The notes below the pieces were generated by a model. It did no database searches, was not told the origin of the DNA, and saw only the letters and a list, made by a program, of their open reading frames with translations. Below, piece after piece: positions 46,326 through 54,613 of a stretch of DNA of 60,006 nucleotides. The stretch covers positions 1 to 60,006 of the forward strand of contig JACPDX010000081.1 in the NCBI GenBank assembly GCA_016183805.1, read 5' to 3'. This DNA comes from Bacteroidota bacterium (GTDB lineage: Bacteria > Bacteroidota > Bacteroidia > Flavobacteriales_E > Vicingaceae). The position numbers and the translations under genes are program-made. Numbering within the stretch: position 1 is the first letter of the stretch; each line of letters begins with the position of its first letter.

Positions 46326-46588
46326 TAAAATCAAAAGTAATCACACAAGGTTCAACAGAAGCTATCAAAGATGCCCTTATTAATGTAATTGATGTGAGTA
46401 CACAAGAAGAAATTGGAAATTACACTCCTAATCCAAAAAGTGGTGCTTTTGCTATTATTTTAAAACCCGGAAAATATCAAATTTTGATTGATGCTCCGGG
46501 GTTTGCACCAAAAACTGAAGATATAACCATACTTGGTAAAAGTGATTTTATTCCTTTTAAAGAGCAGGATTTTATTGTTATACCTTAA
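46292..46588 (+). pseudogene. PorE-like paralogue 3, 3' remnant (carboxypeptidase-regulatory-like domain)
   Basis: In the frame two bases off from the 5' part, the text reads VTFNETDLRQTVIKSKVITQ, then DALINVIDVSTQEEIGNYTPNPKSGAFAIILKPGKYQILIDAPGF and ends FIVIP. This is the typical final domain of PD40 proteins of this type, which often end here without OmpA. It has no start of its own; an ATT-to-ATG-type internal start at 46394 is only formal. Together with the 5' part it shows a gene that has lost a segment around 46290. Confidence 0.75.
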
Positions 46589-46612
46589 ATTCTTTAATAC
46601 ATCTTTTTAATT

Positions 46613-47380
46613 ATGAAGTTAAAATTAGGTAAACCTATTGCATTTTTCGATTTAGAAACTACCGGAGTAGATGTTGCGACCGATCGAATTGTAGAAATAT
46701 CAATCGTTAAAATTATGCCCAATGGTGATAAAGAAATTAAAACTAAACGGATTAATCCTACCATCCCGATTCCTGCAGCATCTTCGGCAGTTCACGGCAT
46801 TACTGATGCTGATGTTGCTGATGCACCAACTTTTGCAGCAGTTGCCAAAGAATTTTCAAAGTTTATTGAAGGTTGCGATTTAGGAGGTTTTAACTCTAAC
46901 AAATTTGATATTCCCTTGTTAGCAGAAGAATTTTTAAGAGCAGATGTTGATTTTGATGTGTCAAAAAGAAGCTTAGTTGATGTACAAAACATTTTTCACA
47001 AACTGGAACAACGAACACTTTCTGCTGCTTATCAATTTTATTGTAACAAAAATTTAGATAACGCTCATAGTGCCGAAGCAGATACTGTTGCAACTTACGA
47101 AATTTTGGAAGCCCAACTGGAAAAATACCCCGAGCTGGAAAACAACATTAAGTTTTTGGGTGAATTCTCTCAACGAACCAACAATGCTGATTTAATGGGT
47201 AGAATTGTATTTGATGAAAACGGAATTGAAGTATTTAACTTTGGAAAACACAAAGGAAAATCAGTTGAACAGATATTTGAAATTGAACCCGGTTATTACA
47301 GTTGGATGATGAATGGAGATTTTCCTTTGTACACCAAAAAAGTTCTGACTAACATTAAACTTAGAGGATTAAAAAAATGA
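46613..47380 (+). CDS. DnaQ-like 3'-5' exonuclease (DEDDh) with C-terminal DUF3820-like domain
   Basis: The protein should remove nucleotides from DNA or RNA 3' ends. Exonuclease motifs are complete: ExoI FFDLETTGVD (Asp13, Glu15), ExoII GGFNSNKFDIPLL and ExoIII DNAHSAEADTVATYEIL with the catalytic His. After about residue 200 a small domain follows (EVFNFGKHKGKSVEQIFEIEPGYYSWMMNGDFPLYTKKVL) of the type also found at the end of other putative exonucleases. It is not the polymerase III epsilon subunit proper. It overlaps the next gene by four bases (ATGA), so the two are translationally coupled. Confidence 0.9.
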   Translation: MKLKLGKPIAFFDLETTGVDVATDRIVEISIVKIMPNGDKEIKTKRINPTIPIPAASSAVHGITDADVADAPTFAAVAKEFSKFIEGCDLGGFNSNKFDIPLLAEEFLRADVDFDVSKRSLVDVQNIFHKLEQRTLSAAYQFYCNKNLDNAHSAEADTVATYEILEAQLEKYPELENNIKFLGEFSQRTNNADLMGRIVFDENGIEVFNFGKHKGKSVEQIFEIEPGYYSWMMNGDFPLYTKKVLTNIKLRGLKK

Positions 47381-47988
47381 AAATAATCTGTATTGGTCGT
47401 AACTATATTGACCACGCTAAAGAGCTTAATAACCCTATACCCAAAGAACCTGTATTTTTTCTAAAACCTGATACCGCATTATTGCAAAACAGAGTCCCGT
47501 TTATTTACCCCGGTTTTACCAAAGATTTACACCACGAAGTTGAAATTGTGGTAAAAATCAACAAAATAGGAAAACATATTGAAGAACGATTTGCTCATAA
47601 ATACTACAACGAAATTTCGGTTGGAGTTGATTTTACTGCTCGAGATGTTCAACAACTTTGTAAAGAGAAAGGTTTACCTTGGGAAAAAGCTAAAGCCTTT
47701 GATGGCTCTGCACCTACCGGGAAATTTATTCCTATTAGCGAATTTCAAGATATCAATAAATTAGAGTTTAGTATTCAAATTAATGGTGAAACCCGACAAA
47801 AAGGAAATACTCAAGACATGATTTTTAATATCAATCAAATTATTGCATACGTTTCGCAATTTGTAACCCTTAAAATTGGTGATTATATTTTTACAGGGAC
47901 TCCTGCTGGAGTAAGTTCAGTTAAAATTGATGATAAAATTGACTGCTTTATTGAGGATAAAAAGCTGTTGAGTTTTAATGTGAAATAA
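47377..47988 (+). CDS. Fumarylacetoacetate hydrolase (FAH) family protein
   Basis: FAH-fold enzymes cleave or decarboxylate C-C bonds of small oxo-acids with a divalent metal; oxaloacetate decarboxylase or acylpyruvase activity is typical of this short type. The 203-residue protein has GRNYIDHAKELNNPIPKEPVFFLKP, the metal-binding HHEVEIVVKINK (Glu and Glu/His ligands), VGVDFTARDVQQLCKEKGLPWEKAKAFDGSAPTGKFI and TGTPAGV. The exact substrate cannot be read from sequence. The start overlaps the exonuclease by four bases and the stop touches that of the convergent TPR gene. Confidence 0.92.
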   Translation: MKIICIGRNYIDHAKELNNPIPKEPVFFLKPDTALLQNRVPFIYPGFTKDLHHEVEIVVKINKIGKHIEERFAHKYYNEISVGVDFTARDVQQLCKEKGLPWEKAKAFDGSAPTGKFIPISEFQDINKLEFSIQINGETRQKGNTQDMIFNINQIIAYVSQFVTLKIGDYIFTGTPAGVSSVKIDDKIDCFIEDKKLLSFNVK

Positions 47989-49566
47989 TTACAACTCTTT
48001 CAATCGCTTTATGTTACGTTCTATATAAGTTTTAGGGGTTAATAATGCATCTTGAATTCGTTTAGCGTACCTTATACTATCAAGCACTTCTTTGTGTTTT
48101 TCTTCAATGATTTGTTTTTGATTTTCAACCAGATGTTTTTGTTCTTCTATAACTATATTTTGTCGTTGAGTAACTTTAAACCGATTATACATAAACCCAG
48201 CAAAAATTATTACCAATACTAGCCCACTATACAATGTAATCCGAAAAGTGTGTTCTTGTTTTAACTGTGCATTTTGCAAATCAATTTTAGCTTGAATTAC
48301 TTTTTTTTCTTCAGCATTTTTAATACTGTCGGCAACAGCTTGTTTTTCGTAACTATATTTTAATTGGCTTCTTATACTTTCTTTTTTGGTATTTTCGTTA
48401 GTAATACTGTCTTTCATTTGCACAAACAATTCATGCATTTTTAAAGCCATCGCATAATTTCCTTTAAGTTTATATAATTCATATAATAGACTTGAGGCAT
48501 CTCTTATCGGGTCTGTATAACCTCCATCTTGAGCAATTTTTAACGATTTTTTTCCAAAAATTTCTGCTTGTGAAAAATTCTTTTTCTTTAAACTAATATT
48601 TCCCATATTGACATAGGAAACCGCCATCGAACTGAAATTTTTAAGTTCAACATTTAAGTCTAATCCTTTTTTAAAAAACTTTTCCGAAAGTTCATAATCA
48701 CTATATTGCCAATAAATTAGCCCTATGTTATTATAACAATTGGCTATGCCATGTCTTTCGCCAATTTGTTGTAATGTTTCTATTGCTTTATCGTAATAAT
48801 CGAGTGCTAATTCTTTTTGTTCTCTTATTCTATAAATGTCAGCTAAATTAATATAGGCATAACCAATACCCTGTTTATCATTCACTTCGAGCTTTAATTT
48901 TAACGATTCTTTCAAAAATCTCTCTGCCTGATCAATTTCATTATTCTGCACATAAATAAGTCCAAGGTTATTTAATGCCAAAGCAATTCCTTTTTTATTT
49001 TTAATTTTTTCGTTTAAGTTCAATGACAATTGGTAATATTCAATAGCTTTAGCTATGTTCCCTTGGTAACGGTAAACATATCCAATATTGTTATAAGTAG
49101 TAGCTAAACCATCTTCATCTCCAATCTCTTTAAACAATTTTAAACACTGTTCGTAGACTTTAATGGCTTTATCACTTTTACCTTGTAAATCATAAAAATA
49201 AGCCTGATTGCTTAATGAAGAAGTATATAATTTATGAAGAAAAAAATCTTCCGATTTGGTAAACTTTTTAGAAGACTGAAGTAATTTTTCTGTTTTGGCA
49301 ACCAAAATTCCATTGTATTTTGGCCATACATTATCATCCCAACATTCTTCAACAATACTAGAAATCGCTTTTAGTTTAATTGTATCCAAATTAGATTTAT
49401 GATAGATATTAAGAAGAGAATCAATTAATAATCTATCTCTATCAGATAATTCCCCAACCTCTAGAGAATCCAATAAATAAAAAGTTTTATTGCCAAAAGT
49501 TTGTGCCTTTAAACAATTGAAAACTATCAAAAAAACTATCAATAAGATGTAACCTATTTTATTCAT
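47989..49566 (-). CDS. TPR membrane protein ending in a YAKRIQ linker without an output domain
   Basis: The 525-residue protein has a signal peptide (KIGYILLIVFLIVFNCLKAQ), about seven tetratricopeptide repeats (for example YNNIGYVYRYQGNIAKAIEYYQLSL and YNNIGLIYWQYSDYELSEKFFKKGL), a membrane helix (ITLYSGLVLVIIFAGFMYNRF, about 440-460) and a cytoplasmic coiled coil. It ends KEVLDSIRYAKRIQDALLTPKTYIERNIKRLKEL. In many Bacteroidota proteins the SIxYAKRIQxALL segment leads into a SpoIIE-type phosphatase domain, which is absent here. It may sense through its TPRs and pass signals to a partner. It abuts the convergent FAH gene with no gap. Confidence 0.82.
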   Translation of the reverse strand: MNKIGYILLIVFLIVFNCLKAQTFGNKTFYLLDSLEVGELSDRDRLLIDSLLNIYHKSNLDTIKLKAISSIVEECWDDNVWPKYNGILVAKTEKLLQSSKKFTKSEDFFLHKLYTSSLSNQAYFYDLQGKSDKAIKVYEQCLKLFKEIGDEDGLATTYNNIGYVYRYQGNIAKAIEYYQLSLNLNEKIKNKKGIALALNNLGLIYVQNNEIDQAERFLKESLKLKLEVNDKQGIGYAYINLADIYRIREQKELALDYYDKAIETLQQIGERHGIANCYNNIGLIYWQYSDYELSEKFFKKGLDLNVELKNFSSMAVSYVNMGNISLKKKNFSQAEIFGKKSLKIAQDGGYTDPIRDASSLLYELYKLKGNYAMALKMHELFVQMKDSITNENTKKESIRSQLKYSYEKQAVADSIKNAEEKKVIQAKIDLQNAQLKQEHTFRITLYSGLVLVIIFAGFMYNRFKVTQRQNIVIEEQKHLVENQKQIIEEKHKEVLDSIRYAKRIQDALLTPKTYIERNIKRLKEL

Positions 49567-49760
49567 TTGGGTTCTTTTAAAGTAGTGCTAATGTAGTTAT
49601 ATTTATTGTGGTTTTAAAAGAAAAATAATCATGTTTACAAACAATAAGCCTGTCAACTTTTCATAACAAACTTAATTATTACTGTCATTTTTTCCGTTTT
49701 GTTTATACTTTTTAACGTTGGATAAAAATTTGACAAAATAAAACAAAAAACTAAATTGTT

Positions 49761-52364
49761 ATGAATTTTAATAACTATACCATTAAATCGCAAGAAGCAA
49801 TTCAACAAGCACAACAAATTGCATTGTCTTCAACTCATCAAAGTATTGAAACCGGGCATATTCTAAAAGGTATTTTGGAAGTGGACGAAAATGTAACTCC
49901 TTTTATTCTAAAAAAATTAGGAGTAAACATCAATATCTTCAAACAAGCTTTAGATAAGATTGTTGAAAGCTACCCAAAAGTTTCGGGTGGTAACCAATAT
50001 CTTTCTCAAAACGCCAACAATGCTTTAAACAAAGCTAACTCCTATTTAAAAGAATTTGGTGATGAATATGTAACCATAGAACATTTAATTTTAGGATTAT
50101 TAGCGGGTAATGATACTATTGCTCAATTGTTAAAAGATAATGGGGTTAAAGAAAAAGAGTTAAAAGCAGCTATTCAAGAATTAAGAAAAGGGGAAAAAGT
50201 TACTTCTCAAAGCCAAGAAGAACAATACAATTCGTTAAAAAAATACGCTAAAAATCTCAACGAATTAGCTAAACAAAACAAGCTCGACCCAGTTATTGGT
50301 CGTGATGAAGAAATTCGTCGAGTTCTACAAATATTATCTCGTAGAACCAAAAACAATCCCATTTTAATTGGTGAACCTGGTGTCGGTAAAACAGCCATTG
50401 CCGAAGGCTTGGCACACCGTATTATTCAAGGCGACGTACCCGAGAACTTAAAAGACAAACAAATTTTCTCGTTAGACATGGGAGCTTTAATTGCCGGAGC
50501 AAAATACAAAGGCGAATTTGAAGAACGTTTAAAATCGGTAGTAAAAGAAGTGATTAGTGCCGAAGGAAATATTGTATTGTTTATTGATGAAATTCATACG
50601 CTTGTTGGTGCTGGTGGTGGAGAAGGTGCTATGGATGCCGCCAACATTTTAAAACCTGCTTTGGCAAGAGGTGAACTAAAAGCCATTGGAGCAACTACTT
50701 TAAACGAATATCAAAAATATTTTGAAAAAGACAAAGCTTTAGAACGTCGTTTTCAAAAAGTAATGGTAGATGAACCTTCTACCGAAGATGCGATTTCAAT
50801 TTTGAGAGGTATTAAAGAAAAGTACGAATCGCACCACAAAGTGCAAATTAAAGATTCTGCAATTATTGCAGCCGTAGAACTTTCGCAACGTTATATAACC
50901 GACCGTTTTTTACCCGACAAAGCCATTGACTTAATTGATGAGGCAGCTTCAAAATTAAGAATGGAAATTAATTCAAAGCCTGAAGTTTTAGACGAAATTG
51001 AACGTAAAATAATGCAACTCGAAATTGAACGGGAAGCCATAAAACGTGAAAAAGACGACAAAAAACTCGACCTCATCAAAAATGAACTCGCTAATTTAAA
51101 TGAAGAAAAAAACAATTTAACCGCCAAATGGCAAGCCGAAAAAGATGTGGTAGATGGCATACAAAAAACCAAAGATTTAATTGAATCGCTTAAATACGAA
51201 GCCGATCAAGCCGAACGAAACAGCGACTTTGGTAAGGTAGCTGAAATCCGTTACGGAAAAATTAAAGAAGCTGAGGACAAATTGACCAGCTTCAAAACCC
51301 AATTGACCGAACTTCAGTCAAACTCCAAAATGATTAAGGAAGAAGTTACTCCCGAAGAAATTGCCGAAGTAGTTTCGAAATGGACAGGAATTCCGGTAAC
51401 CAAAATGTTGGAAAGCGAACGCATGAAATTGTTGAAATTGGAAGACGAATTGCATAAAAGAGTTGTTGGTCAGGAAGAAGCAATAACCGCTGTTGCTGAT
51501 GCAATTCGACGAAGTCGTGCTGGTTTGCAAGACGAAAAACGCCCCATCGGTTCATTCATCTTTTTAGGAACAACAGGTGTTGGTAAAACTGAACTCGCCA
51601 AAGCGTTGAGCGAATACTTGTTTAATGATGATAATGCCATGACCAGAATTGACATGAGTGAATATCAGGAAAAACATTCGGTTTCCCGTTTAATTGGTGC
51701 TCCTCCTGGATATGTTGGTTATGATGAAGGAGGACAATTAACTGAGGCTGTTCGTAGAAAACCTTATTCTGTGGTTTTACTTGATGAAATAGAAAAAGCT
51801 CACCCTGATGTGTTTAACATTTTGTTACAAGTTTTGGATGATGGAAGGCTGACCGACAACAAAGGTAGAATGGTGAATTTTAAAAACACTATTATTATTA
51901 TGACCTCCAATATTGGCTCTCAATTGATTCAAGAAAATTTTGAAACGTTAGGCAAAAAAAATAGAGAAAGCGTGATTGAAAAAACCAAAGTAGAATTGTT
52001 TGGTTTATTAAAACAAACCATCCGCCCTGAGTTTTTAAATAGAATTGACGAAACCATTATGTTTGTACCTTTAACCGAACACGATATTATTGAAATTGTA
52101 AGATTGCAACTGAAAGGCTTGGCAAAATTGTTACAAAAAAATAACATTCATCTTGATTTTACTGATGAAGCAGTTGAACACATTTCAAAAATGGGTTACG
52201 ACCCACAATTTGGTGCTCGACCTGTAAAACGTGTGTTGCAAAAAAATGTATTGAACGAGTTGTCAAAACAATTGTTGGAAGGAAAAGTAAAACCTGACTC
52301 AGCAATAATTTTAGACCAATTTGAAGGGCAGTTTGTGTTTAGGAATAAAAAAATTAGTTACTAA
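49761..52364 (+). CDS. clpB: ATP-dependent disaggregase ClpB
   Basis: ClpB is a hexameric AAA+ chaperone that pulls proteins out of aggregates with DnaK. The 867-residue protein has the N-terminal Clp repeat domain (about 1-145), the first AAA+ module with Walker A GEPGVGKT (204-211) and Walker B LFIDEIHTLVGAGG, the middle coiled-coil domain (about 400-530) and the second module with GTTGVGKT (603-610) and LLDEIEKAHPDVFNILLQVLDDGRLTD. It has no IGF loop for ClpP binding that I can see, as expected for ClpB. I see no CIRCE element in the upstream gap; the promoter is not clear. Confidence 0.97.
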   Translation: MNFNNYTIKSQEAIQQAQQIALSSTHQSIETGHILKGILEVDENVTPFILKKLGVNINIFKQALDKIVESYPKVSGGNQYLSQNANNALNKANSYLKEFGDEYVTIEHLILGLLAGNDTIAQLLKDNGVKEKELKAAIQELRKGEKVTSQSQEEQYNSLKKYAKNLNELAKQNKLDPVIGRDEEIRRVLQILSRRTKNNPILIGEPGVGKTAIAEGLAHRIIQGDVPENLKDKQIFSLDMGALIAGAKYKGEFEERLKSVVKEVISAEGNIVLFIDEIHTLVGAGGGEGAMDAANILKPALARGELKAIGATTLNEYQKYFEKDKALERRFQKVMVDEPSTEDAISILRGIKEKYESHHKVQIKDSAIIAAVELSQRYITDRFLPDKAIDLIDEAASKLRMEINSKPEVLDEIERKIMQLEIEREAIKREKDDKKLDLIKNELANLNEEKNNLTAKWQAEKDVVDGIQKTKDLIESLKYEADQAERNSDFGKVAEIRYGKIKEAEDKLTSFKTQLTELQSNSKMIKEEVTPEEIAEVVSKWTGIPVTKMLESERMKLLKLEDELHKRVVGQEEAITAVADAIRRSRAGLQDEKRPIGSFIFLGTTGVGKTELAKALSEYLFNDDNAMTRIDMSEYQEKHSVSRLIGAPPGYVGYDEGGQLTEAVRRKPYSVVLLDEIEKAHPDVFNILLQVLDDGRLTDNKGRMVNFKNTIIIMTSNIGSQLIQENFETLGKKNRESVIEKTKVELFGLLKQTIRPEFLNRIDETIMFVPLTEHDIIEIVRLQLKGLAKLLQKNNIHLDFTDEAVEHISKMGYDPQFGARPVKRVLQKNVLNELSKQLLEGKVKPDSAIILDQFEGQFVFRNKKISY

Positions 52365-52373
52365 ATATACTAT

Positions 52374-52404
52374 AAAAACAAAGCTTTTTTTAAGCTTTGT
52401 TTTT
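52374..52404 (+). terminator. Terminator after clpB
   Basis: AAAAACAAAGCTT (52374-52386) and AAGCTTTGTTTTT (52392-52404) form a 13-bp stem with a five-T loop, ten bases past the clpB stop. It can also serve the convergent small gene ending at 52410. Confidence 0.85.
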
Positions 52405-52409
52405 AGGCA

Positions 52410-52778
52410 CTACTTTAAGGTGTTGATAGGGCAGTCATAACAAGCTAAATCGTGATGTTCATTTGAATTTTTAATTGATTGATTACCGTATATGTTACAG
52501 TGATTATTCATGTTTACGAATTGCTCTTGATAGTGATTACATTTCTGTTTTACACCATAAGTTTGAACAGCCTTTTTTTGAATAGGATTTAATGGCTCAA
52601 TTTTTCTGAACAACTTTACTAATTTTTCATTTTGCAGGAGTAATTTTTCGGTAAGATGTTGTATTTCAACACCATTTAAATCCTCATGTTTTAATTTATC
52701 AGACATGTCAGAACGAATAATAAATGCTATTAATTCATCTATTTCTTCTTTGTTTAACCAAAAAATAAATGGTGTCAT
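52410..52778 (-). CDS. Four-cysteine protein of unknown function, copy A
   Basis: The 122-residue product has an acidic helical N-terminal half (MTPFIFWLNKEEIDELIAFI, TEKLLLQNEKLVKLFRKIEPLNPIQKKA) and a C-terminal half with four cysteines: Cys80 (KQKCNHYQEQF), Cys94 (NHCNIYG), Cys113 and Cys116 (LACYDCP), plus several histidines. The spacing C-x13-C-x18-C-x2-C suggests zinc or iron-sulfur binding. It is a tandem paralogue of the next gene and I do not recognise the family. No signal peptide, so it should be cytoplasmic. Confidence 0.8.
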   Translation of the reverse strand: MTPFIFWLNKEEIDELIAFIIRSDMSDKLKHEDLNGVEIQHLTEKLLLQNEKLVKLFRKIEPLNPIQKKAVQTYGVKQKCNHYQEQFVNMNNHCNIYGNQSIKNSNEHHDLACYDCPINTLK

Positions 52779-52960
52779 AAATAAAATGAGTTAATTTAAA
52801 AAATAAAAAAAATTGAATTTAGAATAACCTTATCTGATAAAGATACATTTAAGATACTTTCACTCGACACAATGTACTGTTTTTCTTTTAAACGGTCGTT
52901 TTTGAGGTAGTTTTGTGCAAAAAAGAAGTTTATAAACTCAAATAGGATTGGTATTATTTA

Positions 52961-53332
52961 CTATTCTAATACTATTCTAACCGGACAATCGGTACATGCC
53001 AAATTATTATGTTCATTTGAGTTTTTAATAGATGGATGACCAAAAATATTACAATGTGCCATCATTTCTTCAAACTGCTCTTGATAATGATTACATTTCT
53101 GTTTTACGCCATAGGTTTGTGCAGCCTTTTTTTGAATAGGATTTAATGGCTCGATTTTTCTGAACAATTGTATTAACTTAGCATTCTGAACCAATAATTT
53201 TTCGGTTAATTCTTTTAACTCACCTGAGTCAATCACTTCGTTTGTTAGTTTATCAGATGAATCGGCACGAATTATATGAGTAATTAACTCATCAATTTCT
53301 TCTTTTTTTAGCCAAATTACAAAAGGAGTCAT
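52961..53332 (-). CDS. Four-cysteine protein of unknown function, copy B
   Basis: The 123-residue product aligns without gaps to copy A over almost its full length. Residues 56-87 are nearly identical (LFRKIEPLNPIQKKA, QTYGVKQKCNHYQEQF), and the four cysteines (80, 94, 113, 116) are at the same positions. The two genes lie in the same direction with a 182-base gap of AT-rich DNA that holds no gene, so each may have its own promoter. Both are divergent from the XRE regulator at 53488, which could control copy B. Function unknown. Confidence 0.8.
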   Translation of the reverse strand: MTPFVIWLKKEEIDELITHIIRADSSDKLTNEVIDSGELKELTEKLLVQNAKLIQLFRKIEPLNPIQKKAAQTYGVKQKCNHYQEQFEEMMAHCNIFGHPSIKNSNEHNNLACTDCPVRIVLE

Positions 53333-53437
53333 GATTTTATAATTAAATTAGTACCAAAATATTGTACAAGATATATGAATTCTACGAATAATTGTTTCAT
53401 TTTTTGCAATTTTTTTTCACTAAATTATGTGTTTTGT

Positions 53438-53471
53438 GTATTAATACTCAATAGTATTAAGTATTAATACT
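53438..53471. promoter_or_regulatory. Palindromic operator-like sites before the XRE regulator
   Basis: GTATTAATAC occurs at 53438-53447 and again at 53461-53470; the second is inside the perfect palindrome AGTATTAATACT (53460-53471). Between them TTAATACT-CAAT-AGTATTAA (53441-53460) is another perfect palindrome. The block ends 16 bases before the regulator's ATG and lies between two divergent genes, which suits autoregulation by the regulator. Confidence 0.6.
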
Positions 53472-53487
53472 TAAATATTAAAAAATA

Positions 53488-53850
53488 ATGGATAATAAAG
53501 TTTTACTTAAAAAAATTAAAAACACTCGTTTGGTTAAAGAACTAAGCCAAGAAGATATGGCTAAGAGGTTACACATCTCTATACCAACTTATTCGAGATT
53601 TGAAAGAGGTGTAACCAAAACAAATGTTAATTTACTTAAAAGTGTATCAAAAATTCTAGAACTAGATTTTTTTAATTCTTTAGAAAACGATAGTTTTAAT
53701 ATGATAAATGAAGATTCTACAGCTTATGAAACCAAAGCGGAAATCATTCAAAAACAATTGAAAACATTGATCAAATTATTTGAGAAACAACAAGAGATAA
53801 ATACCTTAATATTATCGAAATTGAAAGATTTAAAAGAAGGTAAGACATAA
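53488..53850 (+). CDS. XRE-family helix-turn-helix regulator with coiled-coil tail
   Basis: The 120-residue protein has an N-terminal HTH of the XRE/Cro type (IKNTRLVKELSQEDMAKRLHISIPTYSRFERGVTKTNVNLLKSVSKILEL, about 10-60) and a C-terminal coiled coil (KAEIIQKQLKTLIKLFEKQQEINTLILSKLKDL) likely to mediate dimerisation. It probably binds the palindromes just upstream and may also control the divergent four-cysteine gene. No phage or toxin gene is adjacent. It is convergent with the MBL gene, with one base between stops. Confidence 0.88.
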   Translation: MDNKVLLKKIKNTRLVKELSQEDMAKRLHISIPTYSRFERGVTKTNVNLLKSVSKILELDFFNSLENDSFNMINEDSTAYETKAEIIQKQLKTLIKLFEKQQEINTLILSKLKDLKEGKT

Positions 53851-53851
53851 A

Positions 53852-54613
53852 TTAAACCATTATTTCTAAACCGTCATAAGCCAACTCAATAAAATCAGGT
53901 AATTCTTTTTGAACAACATCGTGTTTTCCCATTAAATGGCTGATGTGGGTTAAATAAGCCTTTTTAGGCTTTAGTTTAATTAAAATTTCGATGGCTTCGG
54001 CTAGATTAAAATGCGAAATATGTGATTCTTTTCTTAATGCGTTGATTACGATAACCTCCGAACCTTTAATTTTTTCTAACTCCTTCTCCTCTATTTTATT
54101 TGCATCGGTAATGTAGGTGAAATTTCCTATTCGATAAGCCTTAACTGGCATTTTATAATGTAACACATTGATGGGTAAAAAAGGAATTCCTGCAACATTA
54201 AAAACCTCATCAGTTACGGTGTGTAATTTTAATTCAGGCACTCCTGGATATTTGAATTCATCAAAAGCATAATAAAACTCTCGTTTTAAGGCATTTTGCA
54301 ATGAAATGGTTCCATAAATATCCATAGCCATTTCTTGCTTAAAATTATAGGCACGAACATCGTCTAATCCTGCAATGTGGTCTTTGTGCTCGTGTGTAAA
54401 AACAACAGCATCTAACTGTTGTACATTTGCTCGAAGCATTTGTTGCCTAAAATCTGGTCCCGAATCTATAACAATAGTTTTTCCTAAGTGTTCAATTAAA
54501 ACGGAAACTCGTAATCGTTTATCTTTTTCATTTTCTGATAAACACACCTCACAATTGCAAGCAATAACGGGTATTCCTTGCGATGTTCCTGTGCCTAAAA
54601 ATGTTATTTTCAT
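53852..54613 (-). CDS. Metallo-beta-lactamase fold hydrolase (PhnP-like)
   Basis: The 253-residue protein begins KITFLGTGTSQGIPVIACNCEVC, typical of the PhnP/RNase Z-like branch. The metal-binding motif is THEHKDHIAGLDDVR (His74, His76, Asp78, His79), followed by later ligands in TYITDANKIEEKE and KKAYLTHISHLMG. Members hydrolyse phosphodiesters such as cyclic phosphates; the exact substrate here is unknown. The start overlaps the desulfurase stop by one base, so the two are coupled. Confidence 0.9.
   Translation of the reverse strand: MKITFLGTGTSQGIPVIACNCEVCLSENEKDKRLRVSVLIEHLGKTIVIDSGPDFRQQMLRANVQQLDAVVFTHEHKDHIAGLDDVRAYNFKQEMAMDIYGTISLQNALKREFYYAFDEFKYPGVPELKLHTVTDEVFNVAGIPFLPINVLHYKMPVKAYRIGNFTYITDANKIEEKELEKIKGSEVIVINALRKESHISHFNLAEAIEILIKLKPKKAYLTHISHLMGKHDVVQKELPDFIELAYDGLEIMV

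Noticed and set aside
46394-46588. Independent 64-residue gene
   Set aside because: It has no start context and its sense continues upstream to 46292 as the tail of the broken PorE-like paralogue 3.
49567-49760. CIRCE heat-shock operator before clpB
   Set aside because: No TTAGCACTC/GAGTGCTAA-type inverted repeat is present.
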